In this document: in pieces, positions 23,272-31,960 of the stretch
Position numbering within the stretch: the stretch's first letter is position 1
Layout of the letters: the number at the start of each line of letters is the position of its first letter
Assembly (NCBI GenBank): GCA_021157815.1
Contig: JAGGVT010000008.1
Location: forward strand, 1-38,078
Direction: 5' to 3'
From: a bacterium
GTDB taxonomy: Bacteria; JAJVIF01; JAGGVT01
DNA length: 38,078 nucleotides
Notes under the pieces: generated by a model
Told to the model about the DNA's origin: nothing
Database searches by the model: none
What the model saw: only the letters and a program-made list of their open reading frames with translations
Position numbers and translations under genes: made by a program

Positions 23272-26200
23272 TTATTCTTCCTCTTCTTCCGGTACAGGGG
23301 TTTCCTGGTTTAAATCGTAACTGACAAGTTTGCCGTTCATTATCGTTCTAAACAGGCCTTTGGGTGTAACCTCGATGCCGCCTGTTGGGATCGCCGGCAG
23401 TTCGAAATAGCTCACCAGTTCACCAGCGGGTGAGTATCGATAAACATTCCTGGTTCGCTTTTCAGCGACATACACGTTGCCGGCTATATCAATAGTAATA
23501 AACAACGGAACCGGATTGAAAAAGGTGTCCTTTCGCGGCAGCGGAATTATTGACACCATCTCAAGGTCGGAATTGAATTTCTGAATATACTGTTTTGAAC
23601 GGTCAACGACATAAATCGAACCTCTTGAGTCGATTGCGATATCGGACGGTGTCAGGAAATATCCGGGATGAAGCGATGATCCGCCTGTCCAGCTGATTAG
23701 AGACAAATCCTTGTTGAATTTCTGCAAAAGGTCACTGTCGTCGCTGATTGTGTAGATATAATCCTCTTTGTCTCTGACAATCGCGGTGATTCCAGCGATA
23801 CCACCGGGTGCTTCGCCGGGCAGTTTTTTCAAATCAGCGTATTCAAGGGAATCATCGAAAAATACAATGTAACCAGGATGGGCATCAAGGAGCATCACGC
23901 GCTCGTTTCTGTCCATGTACAGATCGGCAACGTCATCAAGGATTATGCCCGTTGGCAGTTTTGCCTGCGATTGCGAAACAACAACGCCGTCCGGTGCGAT
24001 TTTCAGGATTGTTCCGGTTTTTCGGTCGGCGGTATAGGTGATGTCATCCATATTGACAGCAAGGCCTTTAAAATCCCCCTTGAACGGTTTTTTGTCTCCT
24101 ATAACAACTTTGCTGACCTCAAGCGGATTTATCATTTCGATATTTCTTCGTTCAGTGTCAATCGCAAATTTCCGTTCTGTAATACTTTTTGAAAGAAGTC
24201 CAATATGCGATTTGATATCGTTGCTGATATGAGTTCCGCTGAAAACAACGCCCACAACCTGCGGAACGGTATCGTAATATTTGACGATGTTGGCAATTTG
24301 ATCCGATGCCAGTGGTGCGGCAATCGAACTGGAATTTAGCGGTATGCCCATAATAAGGGGCATCTCTGGTATTGCTGCCCTGGCGTGTTCAATCGGTCTC
24401 ATCAGATGTGATCGCAGAATAAAATCAGGAGTTGTTTTCCCTTTGGCATTGATACTCGTAGGTAAATCGACAATCAGGCAGTCGAATTTATTGCAATATG
24501 CCGTATCAAGATCGGACGCAAGCAACTTTTCGGTGGTTATGCCGGTTATGACAGGACGGTCGGGGAAACTACCGCGTAAAGCAGTTAGGATTTCGTCCAT
24601 TGAGGAAACGCTGTCGGATGGCAGTTGCCATGGCAGATAGAACGCAAAGGGCGGCAGGATTTGTTTTTCTTCTCCTTCTTCTCTTCCTTCTTTGAACGAT
24701 TCAATGAAACTTTTGATTGATTTGCCAAGATGCCTTGGATTCAGATAATACAGGTTGGATGGTTCCAGCAGAACCGCGCGACCGTTTTGGAACTCAGCCA
24801 ATATCATCGATGCGGGATTAGGCAGTTCGGACATTGAGAGGAAACTTAGATTAATGCGCGTGTCGCCGAAATATTTTTCCGGTGGTATGCCACTGCGAAT
24901 GCCGTCATCAAATCCAAAGTATTTCAGATGCTGGAATGTTAGAGGTGGTATAACACGAATGTCCTGGGTCATAATATTGCTTCTAAGATCAACTTCAACA
25001 ATAATCGCACCTTCATTGTCACTGAGCTTGGCGGTGTCGTTCATCATAATCATGAGTTCTCCCTCATGTTCCGAGATGAACGATTGTGATTTTCCAACCG
25101 GGAATGGTTGTGATTCACCAATTCGTGCAATAAGCATCCCGATTGGTTTGTCCGGGATTGTGGCGTTGTTGTCAAGCAGATTGGCATTGCCATCGGGATC
25201 AACCCATGCTGAAGAGCGAGTTTTCGCGCTGCGCCATGTGCCTTGCGATGCCAATCCGATGAAATCCCCTTCATGAAGATGTATTCCGGTTTTAAGCCAT
25301 CGCGTGCCGGCTTCAAGTAGAGGCCGTAAATCATTCTCTCCACATTCATCCTTGATATTTCTTTTCCATTTTAGTGGCCTGGGCTTATATTTCGGGTGGA
25401 ACAAACCAGCGAAAAACCGCTTGAATCCTATTAATCCGGAATTCGGGCTGCCAATTTCCGTGTCGGACGCGTATATGGTTTTTCTTGATTTGCCATCCCA
25501 ACGCATTTTGTAAATCGCATTGGGGGTATCACCATTCATATTATCTTTGTAGTCAGCGAAGATCCATTTCCCGCTTGAGCTGAATGAGCATCCGCCAAGT
25601 TCATCACCGACAGTGTAGGTTACTCTGGTAATATTTGAACCATCGGTATCCATATAGAAAAGCTCGTAATTGCCCGGATTGTTGCTTGCGAACAGGATTC
25701 GCTTGTTGCCATACGCAAACAGGGGGTTCAGGCAGTTTGACGATTCATCGCTTATTTTATTCACTTCGTCGCCATTGGCTTTCATAATGTAGATTTCCCA
25801 CTGTTTGGATGGTTTCAGCGCGAAGGTAACATATTTGCCATCTGATGAAAAGTCATATCGCCCAAGCTCACCCGCCGGTATGGGAATGAGTTTTGTATCG
25901 GAGCCATCCAGGCGTGATGTATAAACATCATTGCTGCCGCTGCGGTCGCTGAGCCATACGACATGCCCGTTCTGTGAGAATCCCGGATTAGTGTCATTAC
26001 CCGGGTTGTTGGATATATTGATGGGGGTTTTGCCGGATGCTTTAGCGATAAAAATCTCATTGTTGCCTTCGATGTTTTTTACATACACGATGTGCTTTCC
26101 ATCTGGGGAGAATACCGGCTGCGATGCCTCTCCCAGGTTATCAAATATCTTGAGGCTTTTTCCCGATGTCAGCATTGTGGCTATGAATTGTTTCTCATCC

Positions 26201-27426
26201 TGCTTGATTGTGAACGCGATTTTCTCCGTCGCGAGAATGTTCGCGAAAAAGAGGTATATGATAAAAATGCTCAACAGCAGGTAAACCCAACGCTTTGCGA
26301 CATCGCGTTTTCGTCCGGAGACCTTGACCAGCGATTCCCAGAAACCGGATAACAAATACATGATTCTGCGCGACAGTCCCGGCTCAAGTTCCTTTTCGAT
26401 TAAACGCCTTTGTTCATCCTGGATTTTTTGCAGTTCATCCTCAAGTTCGGTGATTCTTCTGTCGTGAAGAACCATTTTCTCATGCTCTTTCGCCAGATTT
26501 CTGGCTTTTTTCTCCAGTTCCAACTGCACGACCAGCCTGTTAATGCGGCTCTTTTCATGTTTGCGTTTTTCGGAGATGTCATAATCAAACACAAGCGATG
26601 TGTTTTTCGCGCATCTGAAGCCGGTGTCAGGCCCGTGTTCATCGGGAAGAGCGTATCTTCTATCGGATGCGGAAACCGGGTGGAAGGGAGTCAGGTTGCC
26701 GCCTCGAAGCACTTTGTGTGATTTGCCGTATGACGGATCGTTGAATGCATTGCCGGGGTAAGGGTCATACCAGTCCTCGACCCATTCCTGAAGATCGCCG
26801 ACACCGCCGTAAATGCCTAACTGGCTTAATGCAAGTGATGAGATTCTTGCCGCGAATTCATCCGCGGATACATCGGAATCGTCAGGCAGTTCATTGCCCC
26901 AGGGATAGTTCAAGCCATCCACGCCACGTACGGCTTTTTCCCATTCCTGTTCTGTCGGAAGGCGTTTTCCCGCAAGTCCGGCGTATTTCTTCGCGTTAAT
27001 CCAACTGACTCCGCGAACGGGTTCGTTTTCGAATCCGGGTTTGAATTCATGGTCGGGCATTAATCGTTGATATTCAGCGTTGGTTACCGGATGTTCATCA
27101 ATGTAGTATGCCGGGAGATGTACAATATGCGCTGGCGCGCAATTGAGTTCGCCATCATCCCTGCCAAAGATAAAATTTCCCGGGCTGACAAAAACCATCC
27201 CGGGTGGAGTTTCCTCGAACAGCTTTATGGAAATACGCTCGAATTCCTCGGTTCGGACCATACGGGCGCATTCACTGCATATCATCAACCAATTGTCACG
27301 ATGTTTCGGGCATATCAAATCCATCCCGCATTCAGGACAGCGAAAGACATCCCGTCCGCGGTTGAATTCTCCGCATATCGGGCAGTATAAATCCTTTTGA
27401 CGTGTTGAGGTTTTATCGGCAGACAA
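23272..27426 (-). CDS. Very large mosaic membrane protein: zinc ribbon, SUMF-like domain, coiled coil, TM, two propellers
   Basis: I choose a TTG start at 27426 because GAGGAGG lies six bases upstream; a longer frame to 27468 has no RBS. The 1384 residues run as follows. At 15-50, three CxxC pairs form a zinc ribbon. At 70-290, an FGE/SUMF-type domain (VTNAEYQRLM, WINAKKYAGLAGKRLPTEQEWEKA, YPWGNEL, VLRGGN, GFRCA) lacks the catalytic cysteine pair, so it is probably a binding domain. At 290-365 is a charged coiled coil. Around 385-405 is one hydrophobic span (YLLLSIFIIYLFFANIL). At 410-690 are TolB/WD40-like blades (FSPDGKHIVYVKN). Around 720-830 is a possible galactose-binding PA-IL-like segment (GDFIGLASQGTWRS). 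Around 850-1130 is an unassigned domain. At 1150-1370 are NHL-like repeats (DSRGSIYVVDRSK, DIAGNVYVAEKRT). It ends in acidic EEEEE. It would span one membrane with the zinc/SUMF part inside and the propellers outside. Function unknown. Confidence 0.8.
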   Translation of the reverse strand: MSADKTSTRQKDLYCPICGEFNRGRDVFRCPECGMDLICPKHRDNWLMICSECARMVRTEEFERISIKLFEETPPGMVFVSPGNFIFGRDDGELNCAPAHIVHLPAYYIDEHPVTNAEYQRLMPDHEFKPGFENEPVRGVSWINAKKYAGLAGKRLPTEQEWEKAVRGVDGLNYPWGNELPDDSDVSADEFAARISSLALSQLGIYGGVGDLQEWVEDWYDPYPGNAFNDPSYGKSHKVLRGGNLTPFHPVSASDRRYALPDEHGPDTGFRCAKNTSLVFDYDISEKRKHEKSRINRLVVQLELEKKARNLAKEHEKMVLHDRRITELEDELQKIQDEQRRLIEKELEPGLSRRIMYLLSGFWESLVKVSGRKRDVAKRWVYLLLSIFIIYLFFANILATEKIAFTIKQDEKQFIATMLTSGKSLKIFDNLGEASQPVFSPDGKHIVYVKNIEGNNEIFIAKASGKTPINISNNPGNDTNPGFSQNGHVVWLSDRSGSNDVYTSRLDGSDTKLIPIPAGELGRYDFSSDGKYVTFALKPSKQWEIYIMKANGDEVNKISDESSNCLNPLFAYGNKRILFASNNPGNYELFYMDTDGSNITRVTYTVGDELGGCSFSSSGKWIFADYKDNMNGDTPNAIYKMRWDGKSRKTIYASDTEIGSPNSGLIGFKRFFAGLFHPKYKPRPLKWKRNIKDECGENDLRPLLEAGTRWLKTGIHLHEGDFIGLASQGTWRSAKTRSSAWVDPDGNANLLDNNATIPDKPIGMLIARIGESQPFPVGKSQSFISEHEGELMIMMNDTAKLSDNEGAIIVEVDLRSNIMTQDIRVIPPLTFQHLKYFGFDDGIRSGIPPEKYFGDTRINLSFLSMSELPNPASMILAEFQNGRAVLLEPSNLYYLNPRHLGKSIKSFIESFKEGREEGEEKQILPPFAFYLPWQLPSDSVSSMDEILTALRGSFPDRPVITGITTEKLLASDLDTAYCNKFDCLIVDLPTSINAKGKTTPDFILRSHLMRPIEHARAAIPEMPLIMGIPLNSSSIAAPLASDQIANIVKYYDTVPQVVGVVFSGTHISNDIKSHIGLLSKSITERKFAIDTERRNIEMINPLEVSKVVIGDKKPFKGDFKGLAVNMDDITYTADRKTGTILKIAPDGVVVSQSQAKLPTGIILDDVADLYMDRNERVMLLDAHPGYIVFFDDSLEYADLKKLPGEAPGGIAGITAIVRDKEDYIYTISDDSDLLQKFNKDLSLISWTGGSSLHPGYFLTPSDIAIDSRGSIYVVDRSKQYIQKFNSDLEMVSIIPLPRKDTFFNPVPLFITIDIAGNVYVAEKRTRNVYRYSPAGELVSYFELPAIPTGGIEVTPKGLFRTIMNGKLVSYDLNQETPVPEEEEE

Positions 27427-27514
27427 AACACGCCTCCTCTGGATTGATAATTGAGATAGAAAAAACAACTATCCCTGGCAACTGAATGTTGATTTCACTC
27501 AACCAGATTTTGTA

Positions 27515-27523
27515 ATTTTAACA
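27515..27523 (-). promoter_or_regulatory. Extended -10 promoter of the large mosaic gene
   Basis: The minus strand reads TGTTAAAAT about 88 bp upstream of the TTG start, with a weak TTTAAT 16 bp further up. Confidence 0.4.
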
Positions 27524-27590
27524 CAGATTTCATGTGATTAAATCATGATGAGCATCATATCCGCTGATTTTTTTGTTGTGGCGCTTATCA

Positions 27591-27626
27591 AACTAAAAAG
27601 AAGCGCCATGCTAAAGCATGGCGCTA
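27591..27626 (-). terminator. Rho-independent terminator of the VIT/vWA gene
   Basis: On the minus strand AGCGCCATGC and GCATGGCGCT form a 10-bp perfect stem with a 4-base loop, followed by TCTTTTTAGTTT. It lies 31 bp past the stop at 27658. Confidence 0.85.
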
Positions 27627-27657
27627 TGTTGATAAAATGAGACTTCTATTAAGTTAA

Positions 27658-29877
27658 TCACTCGTCCGATGTGATTATATAAACCTTGCCTTCCCAGACC
27701 AGCTTGATATTATCGCCAACCGCTAGGTATTCGCTGATATCCGGGAATTTGTCCATCAGGTTGAAATACTCATCGCTCATGAATTCGATTTCAATCTCTT
27801 TTAATTTATCATCGGGGTCATATTCGCTGTCCACCCAGTAGTCGTTTTTGAGAATGAATGTTTTATCCTCGACATGCTGGACTTTTCCCTGAGCGCTTCC
27901 TTCTCCATCATGTTCAACAGCATCCAGACTTTCGGCTTCTTCCTTCATTGCCAGCGATTTTGAGACGTTTCGCGCCGCTTTCCCCTTGACAACTCCGCCA
28001 GCCATTCCTCCAGCTCCACCTTCGCCGTATGACCTGCCTGATGAAAAGGAATCCCGTCCGCTTCTTGACATCTCTATTGGCATCGGCATTGGTATCCCCG
28101 GAGGAGGTATTGAACTGTCCTCAAGAACAAGGTAACTTGTGTATGGCGTGATAATTCCATATCGCTTTGCGAGTTTAATCACCTGATCGATCGTTTCCTG
28201 ATTCTCGCCGTAAAGCCTTACCTGATTCAGAAGATATCCGACTTTGCGGTTTGCCCACAACGGCGGGATGAAAGTGTTTTCGTCATAGCTGCTGAATTTT
28301 TTTGAGTATGAGAATGTTTTCGATGACGCTCCTCGCAGTTTGCCTTTTAGACTGATTTTCGCATTACCGCTTCCGGTGTAGCGTCCCGTGATAATAAGCT
28401 GGCTTCCCTTGAAAAGGTCGGGGAGTTCTTTTGGGTAGATGTCGTAAGCTCTTACGCCGGACACATCGAGGTTCAAATCTGTAAGAACTGGCGATTTGAT
28501 TTTCTGATAGAGATTGGAAAGCGGGATTTCCAAATCCTCACTGGGCGCGACATTCGAGGATGCTCCCCCGTTTTCGCGAGCGAGTTTGTCGATAAATGCT
28601 ATGTTGACATCATCGCCGACTCCGAACGAGAAAACTCTCGCGTCCCTTTCGTTTGCTTTCTTAGCATTGCGAAGGATATTGTCCGTATTCTGTTCGCCGA
28701 TTGTGGGAAGGCCATCTGTGAGGAAGATAATATAAAACGGGCGGTTTCCACCACCGACGAATTTCAATCCCTCTTTCAGTGCGCCATCAATATAGGTTCC
28801 TCCTACCGCAGCAAGGCCGTCGACATAATTCAACGCGTCATTTACAGCGGAGACCGATGAGAGAGAATCGCGGAATTTGTGAACATCCGAGGAGAAGTTA
28901 ATAACTCCAAAACGGTCATCAGGATTGAGATTCCTCAGGATATACCGCAGCGCTTCTTTTGCCTGCTTGATCTTTTCTCCTTCCATCGAGCCGGATGTAT
29001 CGAGAATGAAAAGGAAATCCTTCGGGATTGGTTTTTGCCCTGATGTGTCGTAATCGAAGCGCGGGCTTATCAGTCCGAGGAAGTAGCCGTCCTCGCCGGA
29101 TGGTTTATGCGTGATAAGTTCAACTCCGAATTCTTTTTGCGGATGGGTCATGAAAAGCACGAATTCACGGGTTGGCCTGTAATAGCTTTTTTCAAGCGTC
29201 GCGCGAGCGTGTTTGGAGTCGTGCATGTCGATTCCGATATCATGAGTTGGCGAATAAATCCGACCCATGGGTGAGCTGGAATTGATTTCAACATCGATAA
29301 TAAGAGTTCCTATCGGGTCGTTTAAACCTCTGATTTCCAGCGGGAAAGCGTACTTCGACAGCGTGCCCTCTTTTGTGATTACCTCGCGATATTCAAGTTC
29401 GATTTCCTTTGTGCCGTTCGCGGGAATTGGATAGATGCGGCATCTGAGAAGGCCATCACCGGCGTGTTCAAGAAGTCCGGGGTCGCGCATTCGACGTACG
29501 ATATCCTCATAGATATTTCTTGCTTTTCCGGCTTCCATTGTTTCAAATGTGAGCTTTTTGCCGTCCATCCACAATACGAAATCGCTCATCGTGGCGCGAT
29601 CAGCTGGAAGAGGAAATAAAAATTCTCCCTCGAGCTGCATTCGATTGTTATTACGCCATATCTGCCTGATATGCGTTCGCGCTATTTGTCCGTCAATTGT
29701 GGTTTTAACCTCCTGTCGTTCCAGAATGAGAGGTTGGAAACGCGGCCGTGGAATCGGAGGGGCGGGGATAATCAACCGTCCGTTTGCATGAGCCGCGGAT
29801 GCGAATAGCGGCGTTATCATCATCGCGAATAATGAGATAAGGATTGTTCTGATTGTTGTTTTCATAAAGGTTGTCAT
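27658..29877 (-). CDS. Exported VIT- and von Willebrand A-domain protein
   Basis: The best start is the ATG at 29877, with AAGGAG six bases upstream (CAAAAGGAGAACATC); an in-frame ATG at 29928 would not have one. The 739 residues begin with a signal peptide (RTILISLFAMMITPLFASAAHANG). Residues about 40-180 are a VIT (inter-alpha-trypsin) domain, with RTHIRQIWRN..QLEGEFLFPLPADRATMSDFVLW. Residues about 255-440 are a vWA domain with a complete metal site (DTSGSMEG, a Thr at GGTYIDGAL, and LTDGLPTIG). A Gly/Ser-rich low-complexity stretch (RSGRDSFSSGRSYGEGGAGG) leads to a C-terminal region with a negatively charged segment. Such proteins bind partners at the cell envelope; an interaction with the neighbouring mosaic protein is possible. 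A trailing hydrophobic anchor is absent. Confidence 0.88.
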   Translation of the reverse strand: MTTFMKTTIRTILISLFAMMITPLFASAAHANGRLIIPAPPIPRPRFQPLILERQEVKTTIDGQIARTHIRQIWRNNNRMQLEGEFLFPLPADRATMSDFVLWMDGKKLTFETMEAGKARNIYEDIVRRMRDPGLLEHAGDGLLRCRIYPIPANGTKEIELEYREVITKEGTLSKYAFPLEIRGLNDPIGTLIIDVEINSSSPMGRIYSPTHDIGIDMHDSKHARATLEKSYYRPTREFVLFMTHPQKEFGVELITHKPSGEDGYFLGLISPRFDYDTSGQKPIPKDFLFILDTSGSMEGEKIKQAKEALRYILRNLNPDDRFGVINFSSDVHKFRDSLSSVSAVNDALNYVDGLAAVGGTYIDGALKEGLKFVGGGNRPFYIIFLTDGLPTIGEQNTDNILRNAKKANERDARVFSFGVGDDVNIAFIDKLARENGGASSNVAPSEDLEIPLSNLYQKIKSPVLTDLNLDVSGVRAYDIYPKELPDLFKGSQLIITGRYTGSGNAKISLKGKLRGASSKTFSYSKKFSSYDENTFIPPLWANRKVGYLLNQVRLYGENQETIDQVIKLAKRYGIITPYTSYLVLEDSSIPPPGIPMPMPIEMSRSGRDSFSSGRSYGEGGAGGMAGGVVKGKAARNVSKSLAMKEEAESLDAVEHDGEGSAQGKVQHVEDKTFILKNDYWVDSEYDPDDKLKEIEIEFMSDEYFNLMDKFPDISEYLAVGDNIKLVWEGKVYIITSDE

Positions 29878-30019
29878 GATGTTCTCCTTTTGCCTGAGTG
29901 AAGCAATCTTGATTGTAATATTTTTCATGCGCCATTCAATAATTTTGCAGGCACTATGTTAAAGAGCATATCGGGAAAGCATGTTGATTTATAAACATAT
30001 CATTTCCCTGATAACTATC

Positions 30020-30121
30020 GGGTGCCGCCCACACATCACGTCTTTTTGTGATTTGTGGGTGAAACGTGCAAATTCATATCATTTCACCCATGAAGCCCGG
30101 AGAGCTGTATGGGCGGCACCC
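30020..30121. repeat. GGGTGCCGCCCA-bounded inverted-repeat element (complete copy)
   Basis: GGGTGCCGCCCA (30020-30031) and TGGGCGGCACCC (30110-30121) are perfect terminal inverted repeats enclosing 78 bp. The first 45 bases are identical to 15118-15162. Inside, CACATCAC/GTGAT and TGTGGGTGAAA/TTTCACCCA can form further stems. It is short, has clean ends and codes for nothing, as in non-autonomous mobile elements (MITE-like). Confidence 0.85.
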
Positions 30122-30179
30122 AATGTTTTGAATAAAATTGACACCTTTTTCGCAATCATTGCAAAGCAAATAAATTGCG

Positions 30180-30196
30180 GTTTCAATTATTGAAAC
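30180..30196 (-). terminator. Weak hairpin after the nucleoside phosphorylase gene
   Basis: GTTTCAA and TTGAAAC pair perfectly around TTA, 21 bp past the stop on the minus strand. No strong U-run follows, so termination is uncertain. Confidence 0.35.
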
Positions 30197-30216
30197 GTAC
30201 CTGATATCTAAAAAGT

Positions 30217-31521
30217 TCAAATTATTTCTCGGATTAAAGGTGTTATTTCACCTTGTGAATCGGATGTCTCGATAGCGGATTTCAGCGTGGATTCAATCAG
30301 TTCCTTGTGTTGTTTGTCATTATAGTAGGCATCAACGATTCGCTCTCCTTTTTCGACAGGATAGGATTTCCATTTGAAAAATCGCAGGCCCACGGCGGGG
30401 TCGATTACATCATCTTTTTTCAGACGGCCTCCGCCAAGCTGGCGTACAAGATTGCCGATTTGGCGCATCGCTATTTTTGAAATGAAACCGGATTCGGGTG
30501 CGGTGTAGCTGAAGCGGAATTCAGCGTGAGGCAGGATGCCGTAATCATCGATAATGCGCTCATCGCCACCCTGAGCTGTTATCATCGATTTGAATTTTTT
30601 AAGTGCGCTGGCATCTGAAATGCGGTTTAGAACCTCTGCCTTGATTGAATCAAAATCATCATCGCCGCGTGAAAGCGCCACCATGCGTGATGCCAGTTCA
30701 ACGCTCAATTCAACCAGATCATCATTGCCATTCCCTTTAAGTACTTCAATTGCCTCAATTACCTCCATTGTGTTTCCGACGTTCTGTCCGAGAGGGCTGT
30801 CCATCGAGCTGAGAATAGCGCGCACTTTTTTGCCGAGTTTTGTTCCGATTGAAACCATCGAATTGGCAAGGGATTTGGCATCGTCGTATTTTTGCATGAA
30901 AGCGCCGTCGCCGAATTTGACATCCAGAACAATATTCGCAGCTCCACCCGCGATTTTTTTCGATATTATACTTGCTGCAATCAGCGGAATTGAATCGACA
31001 GTGGAGGTGACATCGCGAAGGGAGTAGAGGATTTTATCCGCGGGGACCATATTTTTCGATGTCCCTGCAAGGACAAGCCCGATGTCACTCGCCTGTTTTT
31101 TTATGTGTTCTGAACTCAGCGATGTTTGAAATCCTGGAATGCTTTCCAATTTATCGAGAGTTCCGCCAGTGAAATCGAGTGCGCGTCCTGAGAATTTAAT
31201 AACAGGCACACCGCACGCCGCTGCCAGCGGAGCGGCAATCAACGTGGTTTTATCGCCGACACCGCCGGTTGAATGCTTGTCCGCTGAGTTGGGGAAATCA
31301 TCGAGATTGATAATCTCGCCGTTTTGTGCCATTGCATTAGTCAGCGATGCGGTTTCCAAATCAGTCATGCCGTTGAGCCGTACTGCCATTAGCCACGCCG
31401 CGGTTTGGTAGTCGGGGATTTCATTCGCGACAAGAGATTTGATGAATTGCTCGATTGAATCAGGAGAGTGTTCTCTTGCGAGTTTCTTTTTCTCTATAAA
31501 ATCAGGCATTCGGAAGGTCAT
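30217..31521 (-). CDS. Pyrimidine-nucleoside (thymidine) phosphorylase
   Basis: This 434-residue protein has the length and motifs of the class II nucleoside phosphorylases (DeoA/Pdp), which split thymidine, uridine or deoxyuridine with phosphate. Key landmarks are the DKHSTGGVGDKTTLIAAPLAAACG phosphate-binding loop, the KFSGRALDFTGGTLDKLESIPGF base/ribose site, and VTSTVDSIPLIAASIISKKIA (catalytic Lys/Arg neighbourhood). The C-terminal lid contains FKWKSYPVEKGE. The ATG at 31521 has GAGG six bases upstream. It salvages pyrimidines in the cytoplasm. I cannot distinguish thymidine-specific from broad-range activity by eye. Confidence 0.92.
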   Translation of the reverse strand: MTFRMPDFIEKKKLAREHSPDSIEQFIKSLVANEIPDYQTAAWLMAVRLNGMTDLETASLTNAMAQNGEIINLDDFPNSADKHSTGGVGDKTTLIAAPLAAACGVPVIKFSGRALDFTGGTLDKLESIPGFQTSLSSEHIKKQASDIGLVLAGTSKNMVPADKILYSLRDVTSTVDSIPLIAASIISKKIAGGAANIVLDVKFGDGAFMQKYDDAKSLANSMVSIGTKLGKKVRAILSSMDSPLGQNVGNTMEVIEAIEVLKGNGNDDLVELSVELASRMVALSRGDDDFDSIKAEVLNRISDASALKKFKSMITAQGGDERIIDDYGILPHAEFRFSYTAPESGFISKIAMRQIGNLVRQLGGGRLKKDDVIDPAVGLRFFKWKSYPVEKGERIVDAYYNDKQHKELIESTLKSAIETSDSQGEITPLIREII

Positions 31522-31573
31522 GGTGTCCTCGGAGCGGTGGTGAAAATGCTGTTTACATTATTGCAACAATTGA

Positions 31574-31582
31574 ATAATAGCA
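31574..31582 (-). promoter_or_regulatory. Extended -10 promoter of the nucleoside phosphorylase gene
   Basis: The minus strand reads TGCTATTAT about 52 bp upstream of the ATG. The -35 region is weak. Confidence 0.45.
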
Positions 31583-31651
31583 TATTGAGATTGTATATAT
31601 TGGCGCTGGGTATAAATTAATCTGCTCTGTTGGAAAAGGTGAAATTTTACC

Positions 31652-31832
31652 GGTGTCAGACCCCTTGATAATGGTGTTGTCAAGGTGTCAGACCCCTATA
31701 TCCCAAGTTAATTTAAAATGCCATACATGGTAAAATCTGTCTACAAGCCTGTTTATGCCTTGCAACGCCATGGTGCAAAATGCATCAAGGTGTCTGACAC
31801 CCTACATTAGGGCACTCAAGGTGTCTGACACC
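31652..31832. repeat. Four GGTGTCWGACMCC sites
   Basis: GGTGTCAGACCCC occurs at 31652-31664 and 31684-31696, and GGTGTCTGACACC at 31789-31801 and 31820-31832. Each of the last two is a perfect 6-bp palindrome around one base. Three are preceded by CAAG or similar. Motifs of this type often mark sites associated with REP-type tyrosine transposases, but no transposase is present here. The remainder of the 440-bp gap between genes shows nothing. Confidence 0.75.
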
Positions 31833-31900
31833 GATTTTTCTTTAAAAACAGTCCGCTACATTTTACCGATTGCTGGCACTTGTCTTCTATAAAACAAAAA

Positions 31901-31930
31901 CAGCAGAGAGTTAAAAACCATCTGCTGTCA
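31901..31930 (-). terminator. Terminator of the serA-like gene (GCAGAG-type stem)
   Basis: On the minus strand ACAGCAGA and TCTGCTGT form the base of a stem with a larger internal loop, followed by TTTTTGTTTT. It belongs to the recurring GCAGAGG hairpin family. Confidence 0.7.
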
Positions 31931-31960
31931 AATTGCATATTAAATTGCCTGTTTAGTCGC

